Shown: positions 19,393 to 27,122 of the stretch, one piece after another | How positions within the stretch are numbered: the stretch's first letter is position 1 | How the letters are laid out: the number at the start of each line of letters is the position of its first letter | DNA from: JACVRW01 sp963771715 | GTDB lineage: Bacteria; Actinomycetota; Thermoleophilia; Solirubrobacterales; Thermoleophilaceae | DNA: 64,000 nt | Reading direction: 5' to 3' | Assembly (NCBI GenBank): GCA_963771715.1 | Contig: CAVYUQ010000010.1 | Coordinates: 248,001 to 312,000 of the forward strand | Program-made: the position numbers and the translations under genes | The notes under the pieces: model-generated | Told to the model about the DNA's origin: nothing | Database searches by the model: none | The model's input: the letters and a program-made list of their open reading frames with translations, nothing else

Positions 19393-19968
19393 CTAGGAGA
19401 CGCCCTGCGCCCTGTCCTGCTCGTCGGCCACGGCTGCTTCGAGAGCCTTCTTGGCCTCCTTGAGCGCCTCGCCGGCTCCGAAGGCGCCGGCCAGGCTCTC
19501 CAGCGGGACGTCGATCCACCTCAGCAGCGATGCAAACCGCGCCAGGAGCCGCCGAGGCTGCAGACCGCGGCCGCGCCTGCGGATCCAGTCGCGAACGCGC
19601 TGCGGAAGGGGGACGGCCTCGAGCAGCGCCCTCCAGCCGCCTCGCGGCCGGGAATACGTGCGGTCGCGCTCCTCGCGGAAGGCCTCCAGCGCAGTCGTGT
19701 AGGCGCGGAGCTTGATATCCAGCTCCCTCCCCTCGAGGCCGGCGATCTCAAGCGACCGCTCGGCTTCAGGGTCGTGGCCCTCGGCGATCGCACCCAGGCG
19801 CGAGTCCAGCTCACCAGCCGATAGCTCAGCCGACTCCCACAGACTTCGGAGGTCCTCGCGCAGGTCCTCCGCCACGAGCTGCAGGTGGCGGTCAGCAAGG
19901 ATCTCGTGGATCTCGAGGCGGAACTCTCTGAGGAAATCGCGGAGACGTTGTGCGGCCTCTTGGCTCAT
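19393..19968 (-). CDS. Hypothetical helical protein
   Basis: A 191-residue protein I do not recognise. It is rich in Glu, Arg and Leu and likely all-helical, with a coiled-coil-like N-terminal half (EAAQRLRDFLREFRLEIHEI) and an Arg-rich middle (DWIRRRGRGLQPRRLL). No membrane segment or catalytic motif is evident. Codon use (G/C third positions) agrees with a real gene. It is convergent with the SCP2-like gene (6-base gap), and the thioesterase gene upstream on the same strand begins 30 bases away. Confidence 0.55.
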   Translation of the reverse strand: MSQEAAQRLRDFLREFRLEIHEILADRHLQLVAEDLREDLRSLWESAELSAGELDSRLGAIAEGHDPEAERSLEIAGLEGRELDIKLRAYTTALEAFREERDRTYSRPRGGWRALLEAVPLPQRVRDWIRRRGRGLQPRRLLARFASLLRWIDVPLESLAGAFGAGEALKEAKKALEAAVADEQDRAQGVS

Positions 19969-19998
19969 GAATGTCTTGTACCCGGCGACCCCCGGGTC

Positions 19999-20415
19999 TC
20001 ACGGGGGCGTCAGGATCATCTGGGTGCAGGTGAAGAAGGCGGCGTTCCTGCCGTCCTTCTGGATCAGCACCTCCCAGACCTGAGTGCGGCGGCCCACGTG
20101 GAGCGGGTGGCCGATGGCGGTGAGCACGTCGCCCGGGCGGCCGGCGGCGAACACGTTCGCCTTCAGCTCGGCGGTCGTGAAGTCGGCGCCGTCCTGGAGG
20201 TGGCGGAACGTGCCCCAGGCGGCCACGGTGTCCGCGAAGGCCACCCAGACGCCGCCGTGCACGTAGCCGCCGGGGTGGAGGTGGCGCTCGTCGACCTCGA
20301 GGCGGCCCTCCACCTCGTCGTCCTCGATGCGCACGACCTCGATCCCGAGGTTGCCGGGGAAGCTCCCCGCGATGCCCCGGCGGAAGCGCTCCGGGGTGAC
20401 GTCGGGGTTCGTCAG
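19999..20415 (-). CDS. PaaI-type hotdog thioesterase
   Basis: A hotdog-fold thioesterase of about 138 residues that hydrolyses acyl-CoA. The PaaI/4HBT motif is HLHPGGYVHGGVWVAFADTV, with HGG and the following Asp as expected, and FTTAELKANVFAAGRPGD follows. No ATG, GTG or TTG lies in frame near the 5' end. The best start is CTG at 20415, which overlaps the ferredoxin stop as CTGA, in the same way as the ATGA and GTGA overlaps nearby. It is the last gene of the sucC-sucD-ferredoxin-thioesterase operon and may remove dead-end CoA esters. Confidence 0.78.
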   Translation of the reverse strand: MTNPDVTPERFRRGIAGSFPGNLGIEVVRIEDDEVEGRLEVDERHLHPGGYVHGGVWVAFADTVAAWGTFRHLQDGADFTTAELKANVFAAGRPGDVLTAIGHPLHVGRRTQVWEVLIQKDGRNAAFFTCTQMILTPP

Positions 20416-20669
20416 GCCGCCCGCTCCAGCTCGGCGCCGCCGTCGTAGAGCTTGATCACCTTCACGGTGCCGGGCGGGGAGGCGTCCAGGCACAGCCCGC
20501 AGAGCACGCACTCGTCGAGGTTCTCCTCCACGATCCGAACGCCGCCCTCGGCGGCGGCGAAGATGTCCACCGGGCAGGCCTCCTCGAGCTTCTTCGCCAG
20601 CTCGGCGTCGGCGCGAGCGGACCCCTCGACCTCCACCGCGATGAAGGTGCCGTGGCTCGTGGTGCTCAC
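20412..20669 (-). CDS. FixX-like [4Fe-4S] ferredoxin
   Basis: An 85-residue ferredoxin-like protein. Its four cysteines appear as one Cys-Pro (EACPVDIF) followed by CVLCGLC, the circularly ordered pattern of FixX and ETF-QO ferredoxin domains rather than the usual CxxCxxCxxxCP. It probably carries one [4Fe-4S] cluster and shuttles electrons in the cytoplasm. Its ATG overlaps the sucD stop (ATGA), and its stop overlaps the thioesterase start, so it is embedded in the CoA-ligase operon. A redox role next to a CoA ligase is unexpected; a partner oxidoreductase is not in the operon. Confidence 0.7.
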   Translation of the reverse strand: MSTTSHGTFIAVEVEGSARADAELAKKLEEACPVDIFAAAEGGVRIVEENLDECVLCGLCLDASPPGTVKVIKLYDGGAELERAA

Positions 20670-21586
20670 GCCGCCACCCCGAGGCGCTCCTTCACCAGGC
20701 CCGGGATCTCCGCGATCTCCTCGGCCACGACGATGCCCGCGGAGGCGAGCCGCTCGATCTTCTCGGCGGCCGTGTCCTCCTTGCCCTCCACGATCGTGCC
20801 GGCGTGCCCGAAGCTCATCCCGGGCATCTCGTCCATGAAGCGGCCGGCCATGAACGCGACGATCGGCAGCTTGCGAGTGCTTTCCTCGGTCACGTATCGA
20901 GCCAGCTCGGCCTCCATTCGCCCGCCCGGCTCGGTGTAGATCACGATCGCCTCGGTCTGCTCGTCCTGCTCGAACAGCGGCATCAGCTCGGCGTAGGAGG
21001 AGCCGATGATCGCGTCGCCGCCGATCGACACCGCGGTGGACTGCCCCAGGCCGGCGGCGGTGAGCGTGGACGACATCTCGGTCGTCATACCGCCGGAGCG
21101 GGAGATCACGCCCACCGGCCCCGTCGAGTAGGACTTAGCGGCGTCCTTGGCGGGGCCGCCGATGCCGCCCATCTTGATCACGTCCGGGACGATGATCCCG
21201 AGGCAGTTCGGCCCGATGATGCGCGCGCCGCGCGCCGAGGCGAGCTCGACCATCTGCGCCACGTCGCCTCGCGGGATGCGCTCGGTCACGATCACCACCA
21301 GCTCGATGCCGTTCTCGATCGCCTCGAACACGGCGTCCTTGGTGAAGGCCGGCGGGACGGTCACGACCGAGCCGTTGATCGGGGCGCCGTGGTTCTCGAC
21401 GGCCTGCTCGACCGTGTCGAACACCGGCACGCCGTGCACCTCGCGGCCCTTGCGCCCAGGCGTGACTCCGCCCACGACCTTCGCGCCCCTGCCGTAGTCG
21501 ATGCACTCGCGCGTGAGGTTCACGGCCTCGCGGCCCGTGATTCCCTGGACGATGAAGGTGGTGTTCTCGTCGATCAGGATGCTCAT
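20666..21586 (-). CDS. sucD: Succinate(or malate)-CoA ligase, alpha subunit
   Basis: A 306-residue CoA-binding subunit of a nucleotide-dependent succinyl-CoA synthetase-type ligase. The CoA-binding Rossmann domain starts with TTFIVQGITGREAVN and VVGGVTPGRKG. The phosphohistidine loop is MPGMSFGHAGTIVEGKED near the C-terminus, and IIGPNCLGIIVP lies in between. The enzyme normally interconverts succinyl-CoA and succinate with ATP/GTP in the TCA cycle. Malate-CoA ligase shares the fold, and the adjacent malyl-CoA lyase gene makes that alternative worth considering. Four-base overlaps tie it to the beta subunit gene and to the ferredoxin gene. Confidence 0.92.
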   Translation of the reverse strand: MSILIDENTTFIVQGITGREAVNLTRECIDYGRGAKVVGGVTPGRKGREVHGVPVFDTVEQAVENHGAPINGSVVTVPPAFTKDAVFEAIENGIELVVIVTERIPRGDVAQMVELASARGARIIGPNCLGIIVPDVIKMGGIGGPAKDAAKSYSTGPVGVISRSGGMTTEMSSTLTAAGLGQSTAVSIGGDAIIGSSYAELMPLFEQDEQTEAIVIYTEPGGRMEAELARYVTEESTRKLPIVAFMAGRFMDEMPGMSFGHAGTIVEGKEDTAAEKIERLASAGIVVAEEIAEIPGLVKERLGVAA

Positions 21587-22797
21587 GCCACCGCGGCTCC
21601 CTGGATCTTCTCGACGGCGCGGCGGGCGGCCTCGTGCATCGACACGGAGCGGTCGCAGTACTCCACGCCGTACTTCTCGAGGATCTTGAAGCCCTCGTCC
21701 TCCCAGGCGCCCGGGATGCGGAAGATCGCGATCTTCTCGGCCGGGTCGTAGCCGAGCTCGAGGCAGGCCTTGATCACGCCGCGGGCCACGATGTCCACGC
21801 GGGTGTTCGAGACGATCGACATCATCACGGCGATCTTGTCCACGCCCGGCTTCTGGAGCACGAGCTTCGCGAGCCCGGCGGCCTTGCGCACCGACGGGTT
21901 GCCGCCGATCTCGCAGTAGTTGGCCGGGCGCCCGCCGTGTGCGCGGACCGCGTCGAACAGGGTGAGCGAGCCGCCGCCGGCGCCGATCACGAGGCCGAGG
22001 TCGCCGTCGAACTCGGTCACGTTGCCGGCCACCCCGCGGTGATCCATCGAGTCGACCTCCTCGCCGGCCAGCTCGAACTCGGTCGGCTCGCGCGCCTCGC
22101 GCGTCTCCTCGTCGCCCACGCCGAGCTCCTTCAGAAGCGCCTGCTGGCGCGGTCGCGCCTCGTTCTCCATGTCCATGTGCGCGTCGAGCGCCACGAACGA
22201 GCCGTCCTCGAGCTCGCCGAGCGGGTTGATCTCGGCGAGCGTCATGTCGTGCTCCACGAACAGCTTGGCCAAACGGGCGAGGATCGGGGTGATGCGCGTG
22301 AGCTGACGGCCGCCGACGCCAGTGGACGCGATGGTCTCCTTCGCCATGTAGTCGCTGAAGGGCTGGATCGTGGAGAAGTGGCGGCGCCCGACCTTGTCGG
22401 GCTGCTCCTCGGCCACCTGCTCGATGTCGATGCCGCCGACGGGCGAGAAGATCATCACCGGCTGCTTTCGCAGCCCGTCCCAGACCACGCCCGCGTAGTA
22501 CTCCTGCTTGACCTCGGCCTTCGGGTCCACGAGCACGCCGCGCGGCATGTGCCCGCCGATTTCGAGCCTCAGGATCTCCTTCGCGTAGTCGGCCGCCTCG
22601 TCGGCGTTGTCGGCGAACTTGACGCCGCCCGCCTTCATGCGCCCGCCCGTGAGGACCTGCGACTTGATCACGGTCGACCCGCCGATCCGGTGGGCGATCT
22701 CGCGCGCCTCCTGGTCGGTGGTGGCGAACCCGTAATCGGTGACAGGTATGCCGGCCCGCTTCACGATCTCGCGGGCCTCGTACTCGAAGAAGCGCAT
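21583..22797 (-). CDS. sucC: Succinate(or malate)-CoA ligase, beta subunit (ATP-grasp)
   Basis: A 404-residue ATP-grasp subunit. It begins MRFFEYEAREIVKRAGIPV, a divergent form of the usual N-terminus. It has the ATP-grasp lysine region VIKSQVLTGGRMKAGGVKF, where most SucC proteins have GGRGKAGG. The Mg site is MTLAEINPL and the CoA-ligase signature is VIGAGGGSLTLFDAV with EIGGNPS. Length is normal. The unusual TGGRMK loop and the neighbouring malyl-CoA lyase leave open whether succinate or malate is the acid. It is the first gene of a four-gene operon with ATGA overlaps; 92 bases separate it from the lyase gene upstream on the same strand. Confidence 0.9.
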   Translation of the reverse strand: MRFFEYEAREIVKRAGIPVTDYGFATTDQEAREIAHRIGGSTVIKSQVLTGGRMKAGGVKFADNADEAADYAKEILRLEIGGHMPRGVLVDPKAEVKQEYYAGVVWDGLRKQPVMIFSPVGGIDIEQVAEEQPDKVGRRHFSTIQPFSDYMAKETIASTGVGGRQLTRITPILARLAKLFVEHDMTLAEINPLGELEDGSFVALDAHMDMENEARPRQQALLKELGVGDEETREAREPTEFELAGEEVDSMDHRGVAGNVTEFDGDLGLVIGAGGGSLTLFDAVRAHGGRPANYCEIGGNPSVRKAAGLAKLVLQKPGVDKIAVMMSIVSNTRVDIVARGVIKACLELGYDPAEKIAIFRIPGAWEDEGFKILEKYGVEYCDRSVSMHEAARRAVEKIQGAAVA

Positions 22798-22888
22798 GGC
22801 GGCGCGGAACCCTACCTGTCGGCTTTCGCCGCGTATATCGCGGTCAACTCCGATCGCACCCCGGGCACGACGCCCTCGGTGCTGCCGT

Positions 22889-23956
22889 TCAGGCCCTCAC
22901 GGCGGCCTCGAACCCGTAGGCCGCCGCCAGCTCCGGGTCCTTGCGGGCCAGCATCTCCGCGAGGTCGACCATCACCTTGCACTGCTTCCAGGTGGCGTCG
23001 TCCTGCATCTTGCCGTCGATCATGTGGACGCCGCGGCCGTCCGGGATCGCCTCGATCACCTTCTTGGCGAACTTCACCTCGTCCGGGTCCGGCGAGAACA
23101 CTCGCTTGGCGATCTCGATCTGCGCGGGGTGCAGCGACCACGCGCCCACGCACCCGAGCAGGAAGGCCGCGCGGAACTGCGTCTCGCAGCCCTCTGTGTC
23201 CTTGATGTCGCCGTAGGGCCCGTAGAACGGCAGGATGCCGGCGCCCGCGCAGGCGTCGACCATGCGGGCGATCGAGTAGTGCCAGGGGTCCTGCTGCGCG
23301 GTCGCGCGCGGCGCCTCCGGGTTGTCCGGGTCCGGGTCCTCGATCACGCGGTATCCGGGGTGGCCGCCGCCCACGCGCGTGGTCTTCATGCGGCGGTTCG
23401 CGGCGAGGTCCGCCGGCCCGAAGCTCATGCCCTGCATGCGCGGGCTCGCGGTGGCGATCTCCTCGAGGTTGGTCACGCCCTGGGCGGTCTCGAGGATCGC
23501 GTGGATCAGGATCGGTCGGCCGAGCCCCGCCTTGGCCTCGAGCTGCGCCAGCAGGCGGTCCACGTAGTGGATGTCCCACGGCCCCTCGACCTTCGGCACC
23601 ATCACCACGTCGAGGCGGTCTCCGACCGCGGCCACGAGCTGCATCAGGTCGTCCAGCATCCAGGGGCTCTCGAGCGCGTTGATGCGGGTCCAGAGCTGGG
23701 TGTCACCGAGCTCCATCTCCGAGCCCACGCGGATCAGCCCCTCGCGCGCAGCCTCCTTGCGATCAACGGGGATGGCGTCCTCGAGGTTGCCGAGCAGGAT
23801 GTCCACCTGCGGGGCGATGTCCGGTGCCTTCGCCACCATCTTCTCGTTCGAGAAATCGAGGAAATGGATCATCCGCGAGGGCCTGAAGGGGATCTCGCGG
23901 AGCGGCTCCGGGGCGCCGATGGCGAGCGGCTTGAAGAAGTCTCTGGGGTTGCGCAT
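22889..23956 (-). CDS. mcl: L-malyl-CoA/beta-methylmalyl-CoA lyase (CitE family)
   Basis: A 355-residue aldolase-type lyase that splits malyl-CoA to acetyl-CoA and glyoxylate and beta-methylmalyl-CoA to propionyl-CoA and glyoxylate. It follows the Chloroflexus-type enzyme closely in pattern: FYKPLAIGAPEP-like FFKPLAIGAPEPLREIPFRP, GNLEDAIPVDRKEAA, LIHAILETAQGV (metal Glu), MSFGPADLAANR, TTRVGGGHPGYRV and MIDGKMQDDATWKQ. These are from memory of the family, not a search. The start is ATG 23956 (a TTG lies just upstream). It is divergent from a MaoC hydratase gene 39 bases away. This enzyme is a marker of the ethylmalonyl-CoA pathway and the 3-hydroxypropionate bicycle; other ethylmalonyl-CoA genes are in this window. 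Confidence 0.88.
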   Translation of the reverse strand: MRNPRDFFKPLAIGAPEPLREIPFRPSRMIHFLDFSNEKMVAKAPDIAPQVDILLGNLEDAIPVDRKEAAREGLIRVGSEMELGDTQLWTRINALESPWMLDDLMQLVAAVGDRLDVVMVPKVEGPWDIHYVDRLLAQLEAKAGLGRPILIHAILETAQGVTNLEEIATASPRMQGMSFGPADLAANRRMKTTRVGGGHPGYRVIEDPDPDNPEAPRATAQQDPWHYSIARMVDACAGAGILPFYGPYGDIKDTEGCETQFRAAFLLGCVGAWSLHPAQIEIAKRVFSPDPDEVKFAKKVIEAIPDGRGVHMIDGKMQDDATWKQCKVMVDLAEMLARKDPELAAAYGFEAAVRA

Positions 23957-23995
23957 CAACGCCGGAATCTACTGGTGACTAGGATTCCGCGGCCC

Positions 23996-24508
23996 ATGAG
24001 CGAGACCGACACACGAGGGATCGAGACCAGCCAGGCGGAGCGCGAGGCCTCCGGCGCGCGCCCCTACGGGCGCTACCTGGAGGACTTCGAGGTGGGGGCC
24101 GTGTACAAGCACTGGCCGGCCAAGACGGTCACCGAGGCGGACGACCACCTGTTCTGCCTGCTCACCATGAACCATCACCCACTGCACATCAACGACGTGT
24201 ACGCGGCGGAGTCGCAGCAGGGCCGCAACGTGGTCGTCGGGCCGCTCGTCTACTCGCTCGCGCTCGGGATGTCGGTGGCCGACGTGTCCGGCAAGGCGAT
24301 CGCCAACCTCGCCACGGAGGAGCTCTCGCACCCCGCACCGGTGTTCCACGGCGACACGCTCTTCGCCGAGTCGGAGGTGCTCGAGGTGCGCCCGTCGCAG
24401 TCGAAGCCCGACCGCGGGATCGTGAAGGTGCACACGCGGGTCTTCAAGCAGGACGGCACGCTCGTGGCTGAGTTCAAGCGCGCAGTGCTGGTCCCGCGCC
24501 GGAGCTAG
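23996..24508 (+). CDS. MaoC-type hydratase (mesaconyl/itaconyl-CoA hydratase-like)
   Basis: A 170-residue single hotdog-fold hydratase. The N-terminus PYGRYLEDFEVGAVYKHWP and the stretch TEADDHLFCLLTMNHHPLHI hold the catalytic Asp/His pair of MaoC hydratases. The later block VADVSGKAIANLATEEL is typical of the itaconyl/mesaconyl-CoA group. It would add water to an enoyl-CoA such as mesaconyl-CoA, giving the substrate of the divergently encoded malyl-CoA lyase. Classical mesaconyl-CoA hydratases of the ethylmalonyl-CoA pathway are about twice as long, so the exact substrate is an inference from context. Confidence 0.85.
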   Translation: MSETDTRGIETSQAEREASGARPYGRYLEDFEVGAVYKHWPAKTVTEADDHLFCLLTMNHHPLHINDVYAAESQQGRNVVVGPLVYSLALGMSVADVSGKAIANLATEELSHPAPVFHGDTLFAESEVLEVRPSQSKPDRGIVKVHTRVFKQDGTLVAEFKRAVLVPRRS

Positions 24509-24514
24509 CCGCGC

Positions 24515-24655
24515 GTGCTCCTGAAGCTCGTCTACTGGCTCGCGGTGGTGGCGATCTCGGTGGCGCTGGTGGTCCTGCTGATCCTCTGGTTCGAGTCGCA
24601 GGACGCCTCGGACCTCGACTCGCAGGCCGCCGCGCCGGTCACGACAGCTGTCTGA
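24515..24655 (+). CDS. Small single-span membrane protein (46 aa)
   Basis: A short open frame starting at GTG 24515, seven bases after the MaoC stop. It encodes one strong membrane helix (LVYWLAVVAISVALVVLLIL) followed by an acidic, Ala-rich tail (ESQDASDLDSQAA). Its codon use and tight spacing to the MaoC gene suggest that it is real. Function is unknown. Its 3' end overlaps the sortase gene, which runs the other way, by 17 bases. Confidence 0.5.
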   Translation: MLLKLVYWLAVVAISVALVVLLILWFESQDASDLDSQAAAPVTTAV

Positions 24656-25247
24656 CGCGGGAGGGCTCGCGGCGGACCGCCCGCGAGAACACCACGACCC
24701 GCTGCGCGGCGCTGTAGAGCGGGTGGCACGCGGTCAGGACGAGCCGGTCGTGCCGGACGCGGTCGAGCACCGACAGGTCTGTGGGCTCCACGATCTTGGT
24801 GCGCTCCACCCGGTACACGTAGCGGCCGTACGGCATGTCCACGGCGATCTCCTGGCCGCGGTGCAGGTCGTCGATCTTCCGGAAGGGCGCTCCGTAGGTG
24901 GTGCGATGGCCGGCGATGGCCACGGTGCCGCGGTCCCCGGGGAGCGGGGTCCCCGGGTAGTGGCCGGGGCCCTTGCGCAGGTTGTCGAGGTCGGTGCCCT
25001 CGACCACGTAGTCCTTCACGCCGATTGCGGGGATCTCGATGCGGCCGATGGCGTCGCCCGGCAGCGGCCTCCTCTGAATCACCCTCGGCGGGGGGTCGAC
25101 CAGCGCCTCCTTCAGGCGGGTTTGCTGGCGATGCGCGACGACCGCCGAGATCGGCTCCTGCCAGAGCAGGGTCACGGCGGCGTCGGTGATCAGGAGCCCC
25201 CCGCTGACCATCATCACCGACGCCACGAAGCGCAGCACGGCCCGCAT
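24639..25247 (-). CDS. Class E sortase
   Basis: A 202-residue membrane-anchored transpeptidase. An N-terminal membrane helix (VLRFVASVMMVSGGLLI) precedes the sortase barrel. Catalytic residues are the His in TVAIAGHRTTYGAPF, the Cys in LVLTACHPLYSAAQR and the Arg at the end of that motif. IEIPAIGVKDYVVEGTD and LRKGPGHYPGTPLPG are typical of actinobacterial class E sortases, which attach LAxTG-type proteins to peptidoglycan or pili. No sorted substrate is encoded next to it. It starts at ATG 25247, divergent from pckG. Confidence 0.92.
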   Translation of the reverse strand: MRAVLRFVASVMMVSGGLLITDAAVTLLWQEPISAVVAHRQQTRLKEALVDPPPRVIQRRPLPGDAIGRIEIPAIGVKDYVVEGTDLDNLRKGPGHYPGTPLPGDRGTVAIAGHRTTYGAPFRKIDDLHRGQEIAVDMPYGRYVYRVERTKIVEPTDLSVLDRVRHDRLVLTACHPLYSAAQRVVVFSRAVRREPSRVRQLS

Positions 25248-25316
25248 GGTGGGCCAGTGTATGGACGCCGCCGGTTAGGCTTTTGCCGCCCCGCTGAATA
25301 GGAGACAACGACTCAC

Positions 25317-27122
25317 GTGACCCAAGCAACCTCCGCGCCAACCACCCACGAGAAGCTGCTCGCCTGGGTCGAGCAGGCGGCTGAGCTCACCCAGCCGGAC
25401 GCAATTCACTGGTGCGACGGGTCCGCAGAGGAGTACGACTCGCTCTGCCGCCAGCTGGTCGAGGCGGGGACCTTCGAGCGGCTATCCGACGCGAAACGGC
25501 CGAACTCGTATCTCGCGCGCTCCAACCCGAGCGACGTCGCCCGTGTGGAGGGCCGCACGTTCATCTGCTCGGCAAACGAGCACGACGCGGGGCCCACCAA
25601 CAACTGGCGCGACCCGGACGAGATGCGCGAGACGCTCACCGACCTGTTCAAGGGCTCGATGCGCGGGCGCACGATGTACGTGGTGCCCTTCTCCATGGGC
25701 CCGCTCGGCTCTCCGATCGCGCACGTGGGCGTGCAGCTCACCGACTCGCCGTACGTGGCGGTGTCGATGAGGATCATGACCCGCATGGGCCAGGGCGCGC
25801 TCGACGTCCTGGGGAGCGACGGCGAGTTCGTGCCCTGCCTGCACTCGGTCGGGATGCCGCTGGTGGACGGCGTGGAGGACGTCCCGTGGCCCTGCAACGA
25901 CGACAAGTACATCGCGCACTTCCCCGAGGCGCGCGAGATCTGGTCGTTCGGCTCGGGGTACGGGGGCAACGCCCTGCTCGGGAAGAAGTGCTTCGCCCTG
26001 CGGATCGCCTCGGTGATGGCCCGCGACGAGGGCTGGCTCGCCGAGCACATGCTGATCCTGAAGCTCACCTCGCCGGAGGGGACCGTCAAGCACGTGACGG
26101 GCGCGTTCCCGTCCGCGTGCGGAAAGACCAACCTGGCCATGCTGATCCCGACCCTGCCCGGCTGGAAGGTCGAGACGGTGGGTGACGACATCGCCTGGAT
26201 GAAGTTCGGCGACGACGGCCGGCTCTACGCGATCAATCCCGAGGCGGGCTTCTTCGGGGTCGCACCCGGGACGAGCGAGAAGACGAACCCGAACGCGATG
26301 GCCACCATCCGCGAGAACTCGATCTTCACCAACTGCGCGCTCACGGACGACCGAGACATCTGGTGGGAGAGGATGTCGGAGCCGCCCAGTCACGCCATCG
26401 ACTGGCACGGCGAGGACTGGACGCCCGACAGTGACCAGACGGCGGCTCACCCGAACGCGCGCTTCACGACGCCCGCCGCCCAGTGTCCCTCGATCGCGCC
26501 CAACTGGGAGGACCCGAAGGGCGTGCCGATCGACGCGTTCCTCTTCGGCGGCCGGCGCGCCTCGGTGGTGCCGCTCGTGACCGAGGCCTTCGACTGGGAG
26601 CACGGCGTGTTCATGGGCGCGATCATGGCCTCGGAGAAGACCGCCGCCGCGTCCGGCGCGGTGGGCGAGCTGCGCTTCGACCCCATGGCGATGCTGCCCT
26701 TCTGCGGCTACAACATGGGCGACTACTTCGGCCACTGGCTCGAGAGCGGCCGGCGCGCGGGGGCGAAGCTGCCGAAGGTCTTCATGGTGAACTGGTTCCG
26801 CAAGGACCACGCGGGGGGCTTCCTGTGGCCCGGCTTCGGCGAGAACAGCCGCGTGCTCGCGTGGGTGGCGGAGCGCTGCGACGGTCACGGTGGGGCGCGC
26901 GAGACCGCGATCGGGCTCGTGCCGACCGACGACGCGATCGACACGTCGGGGCTCGACGTCTCGCCCGAGGCGATGGCGAAGCTCCTCGAGGTGGACCAGG
27001 ACGAGTGGCGCGCCCAGCTTCCGCAGCTGCGCGAGCACTTCGCCGGCTTCGGGGATGGCCTGCCGGCGGAGCTCGCGGCCCAGCTCGAGGCCCTCGAGGG
27101 GCGCCTGGAGGAGAGCGGCTAG
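25317..27122 (+). CDS. pckG: Phosphoenolpyruvate carboxykinase (GTP)
   Basis: A 601-residue cytosolic enzyme that makes PEP from oxaloacetate using GTP, the first step of gluconeogenesis. The GTP-type P-loop with its reactive Cys is AFPSACGKTNLAM, the kinase-2 loop is VGDDIAWMKF, and RTMYVVPFSMGP and ENSRVLAWV are further family marks. It starts at GTG 25317 after AGGAGA at about 25300-25305. In this window it would draw C4 acids formed by the CoA-ester pathway into sugar synthesis. Its stop shares a CTAG with the convergent oxidase gene. Confidence 0.97.
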   Translation: MTQATSAPTTHEKLLAWVEQAAELTQPDAIHWCDGSAEEYDSLCRQLVEAGTFERLSDAKRPNSYLARSNPSDVARVEGRTFICSANEHDAGPTNNWRDPDEMRETLTDLFKGSMRGRTMYVVPFSMGPLGSPIAHVGVQLTDSPYVAVSMRIMTRMGQGALDVLGSDGEFVPCLHSVGMPLVDGVEDVPWPCNDDKYIAHFPEAREIWSFGSGYGGNALLGKKCFALRIASVMARDEGWLAEHMLILKLTSPEGTVKHVTGAFPSACGKTNLAMLIPTLPGWKVETVGDDIAWMKFGDDGRLYAINPEAGFFGVAPGTSEKTNPNAMATIRENSIFTNCALTDDRDIWWERMSEPPSHAIDWHGEDWTPDSDQTAAHPNARFTTPAAQCPSIAPNWEDPKGVPIDAFLFGGRRASVVPLVTEAFDWEHGVFMGAIMASEKTAAASGAVGELRFDPMAMLPFCGYNMGDYFGHWLESGRRAGAKLPKVFMVNWFRKDHAGGFLWPGFGENSRVLAWVAERCDGHGGARETAIGLVPTDDAIDTSGLDVSPEAMAKLLEVDQDEWRAQLPQLREHFAGFGDGLPAELAAQLEALEGRLEESG

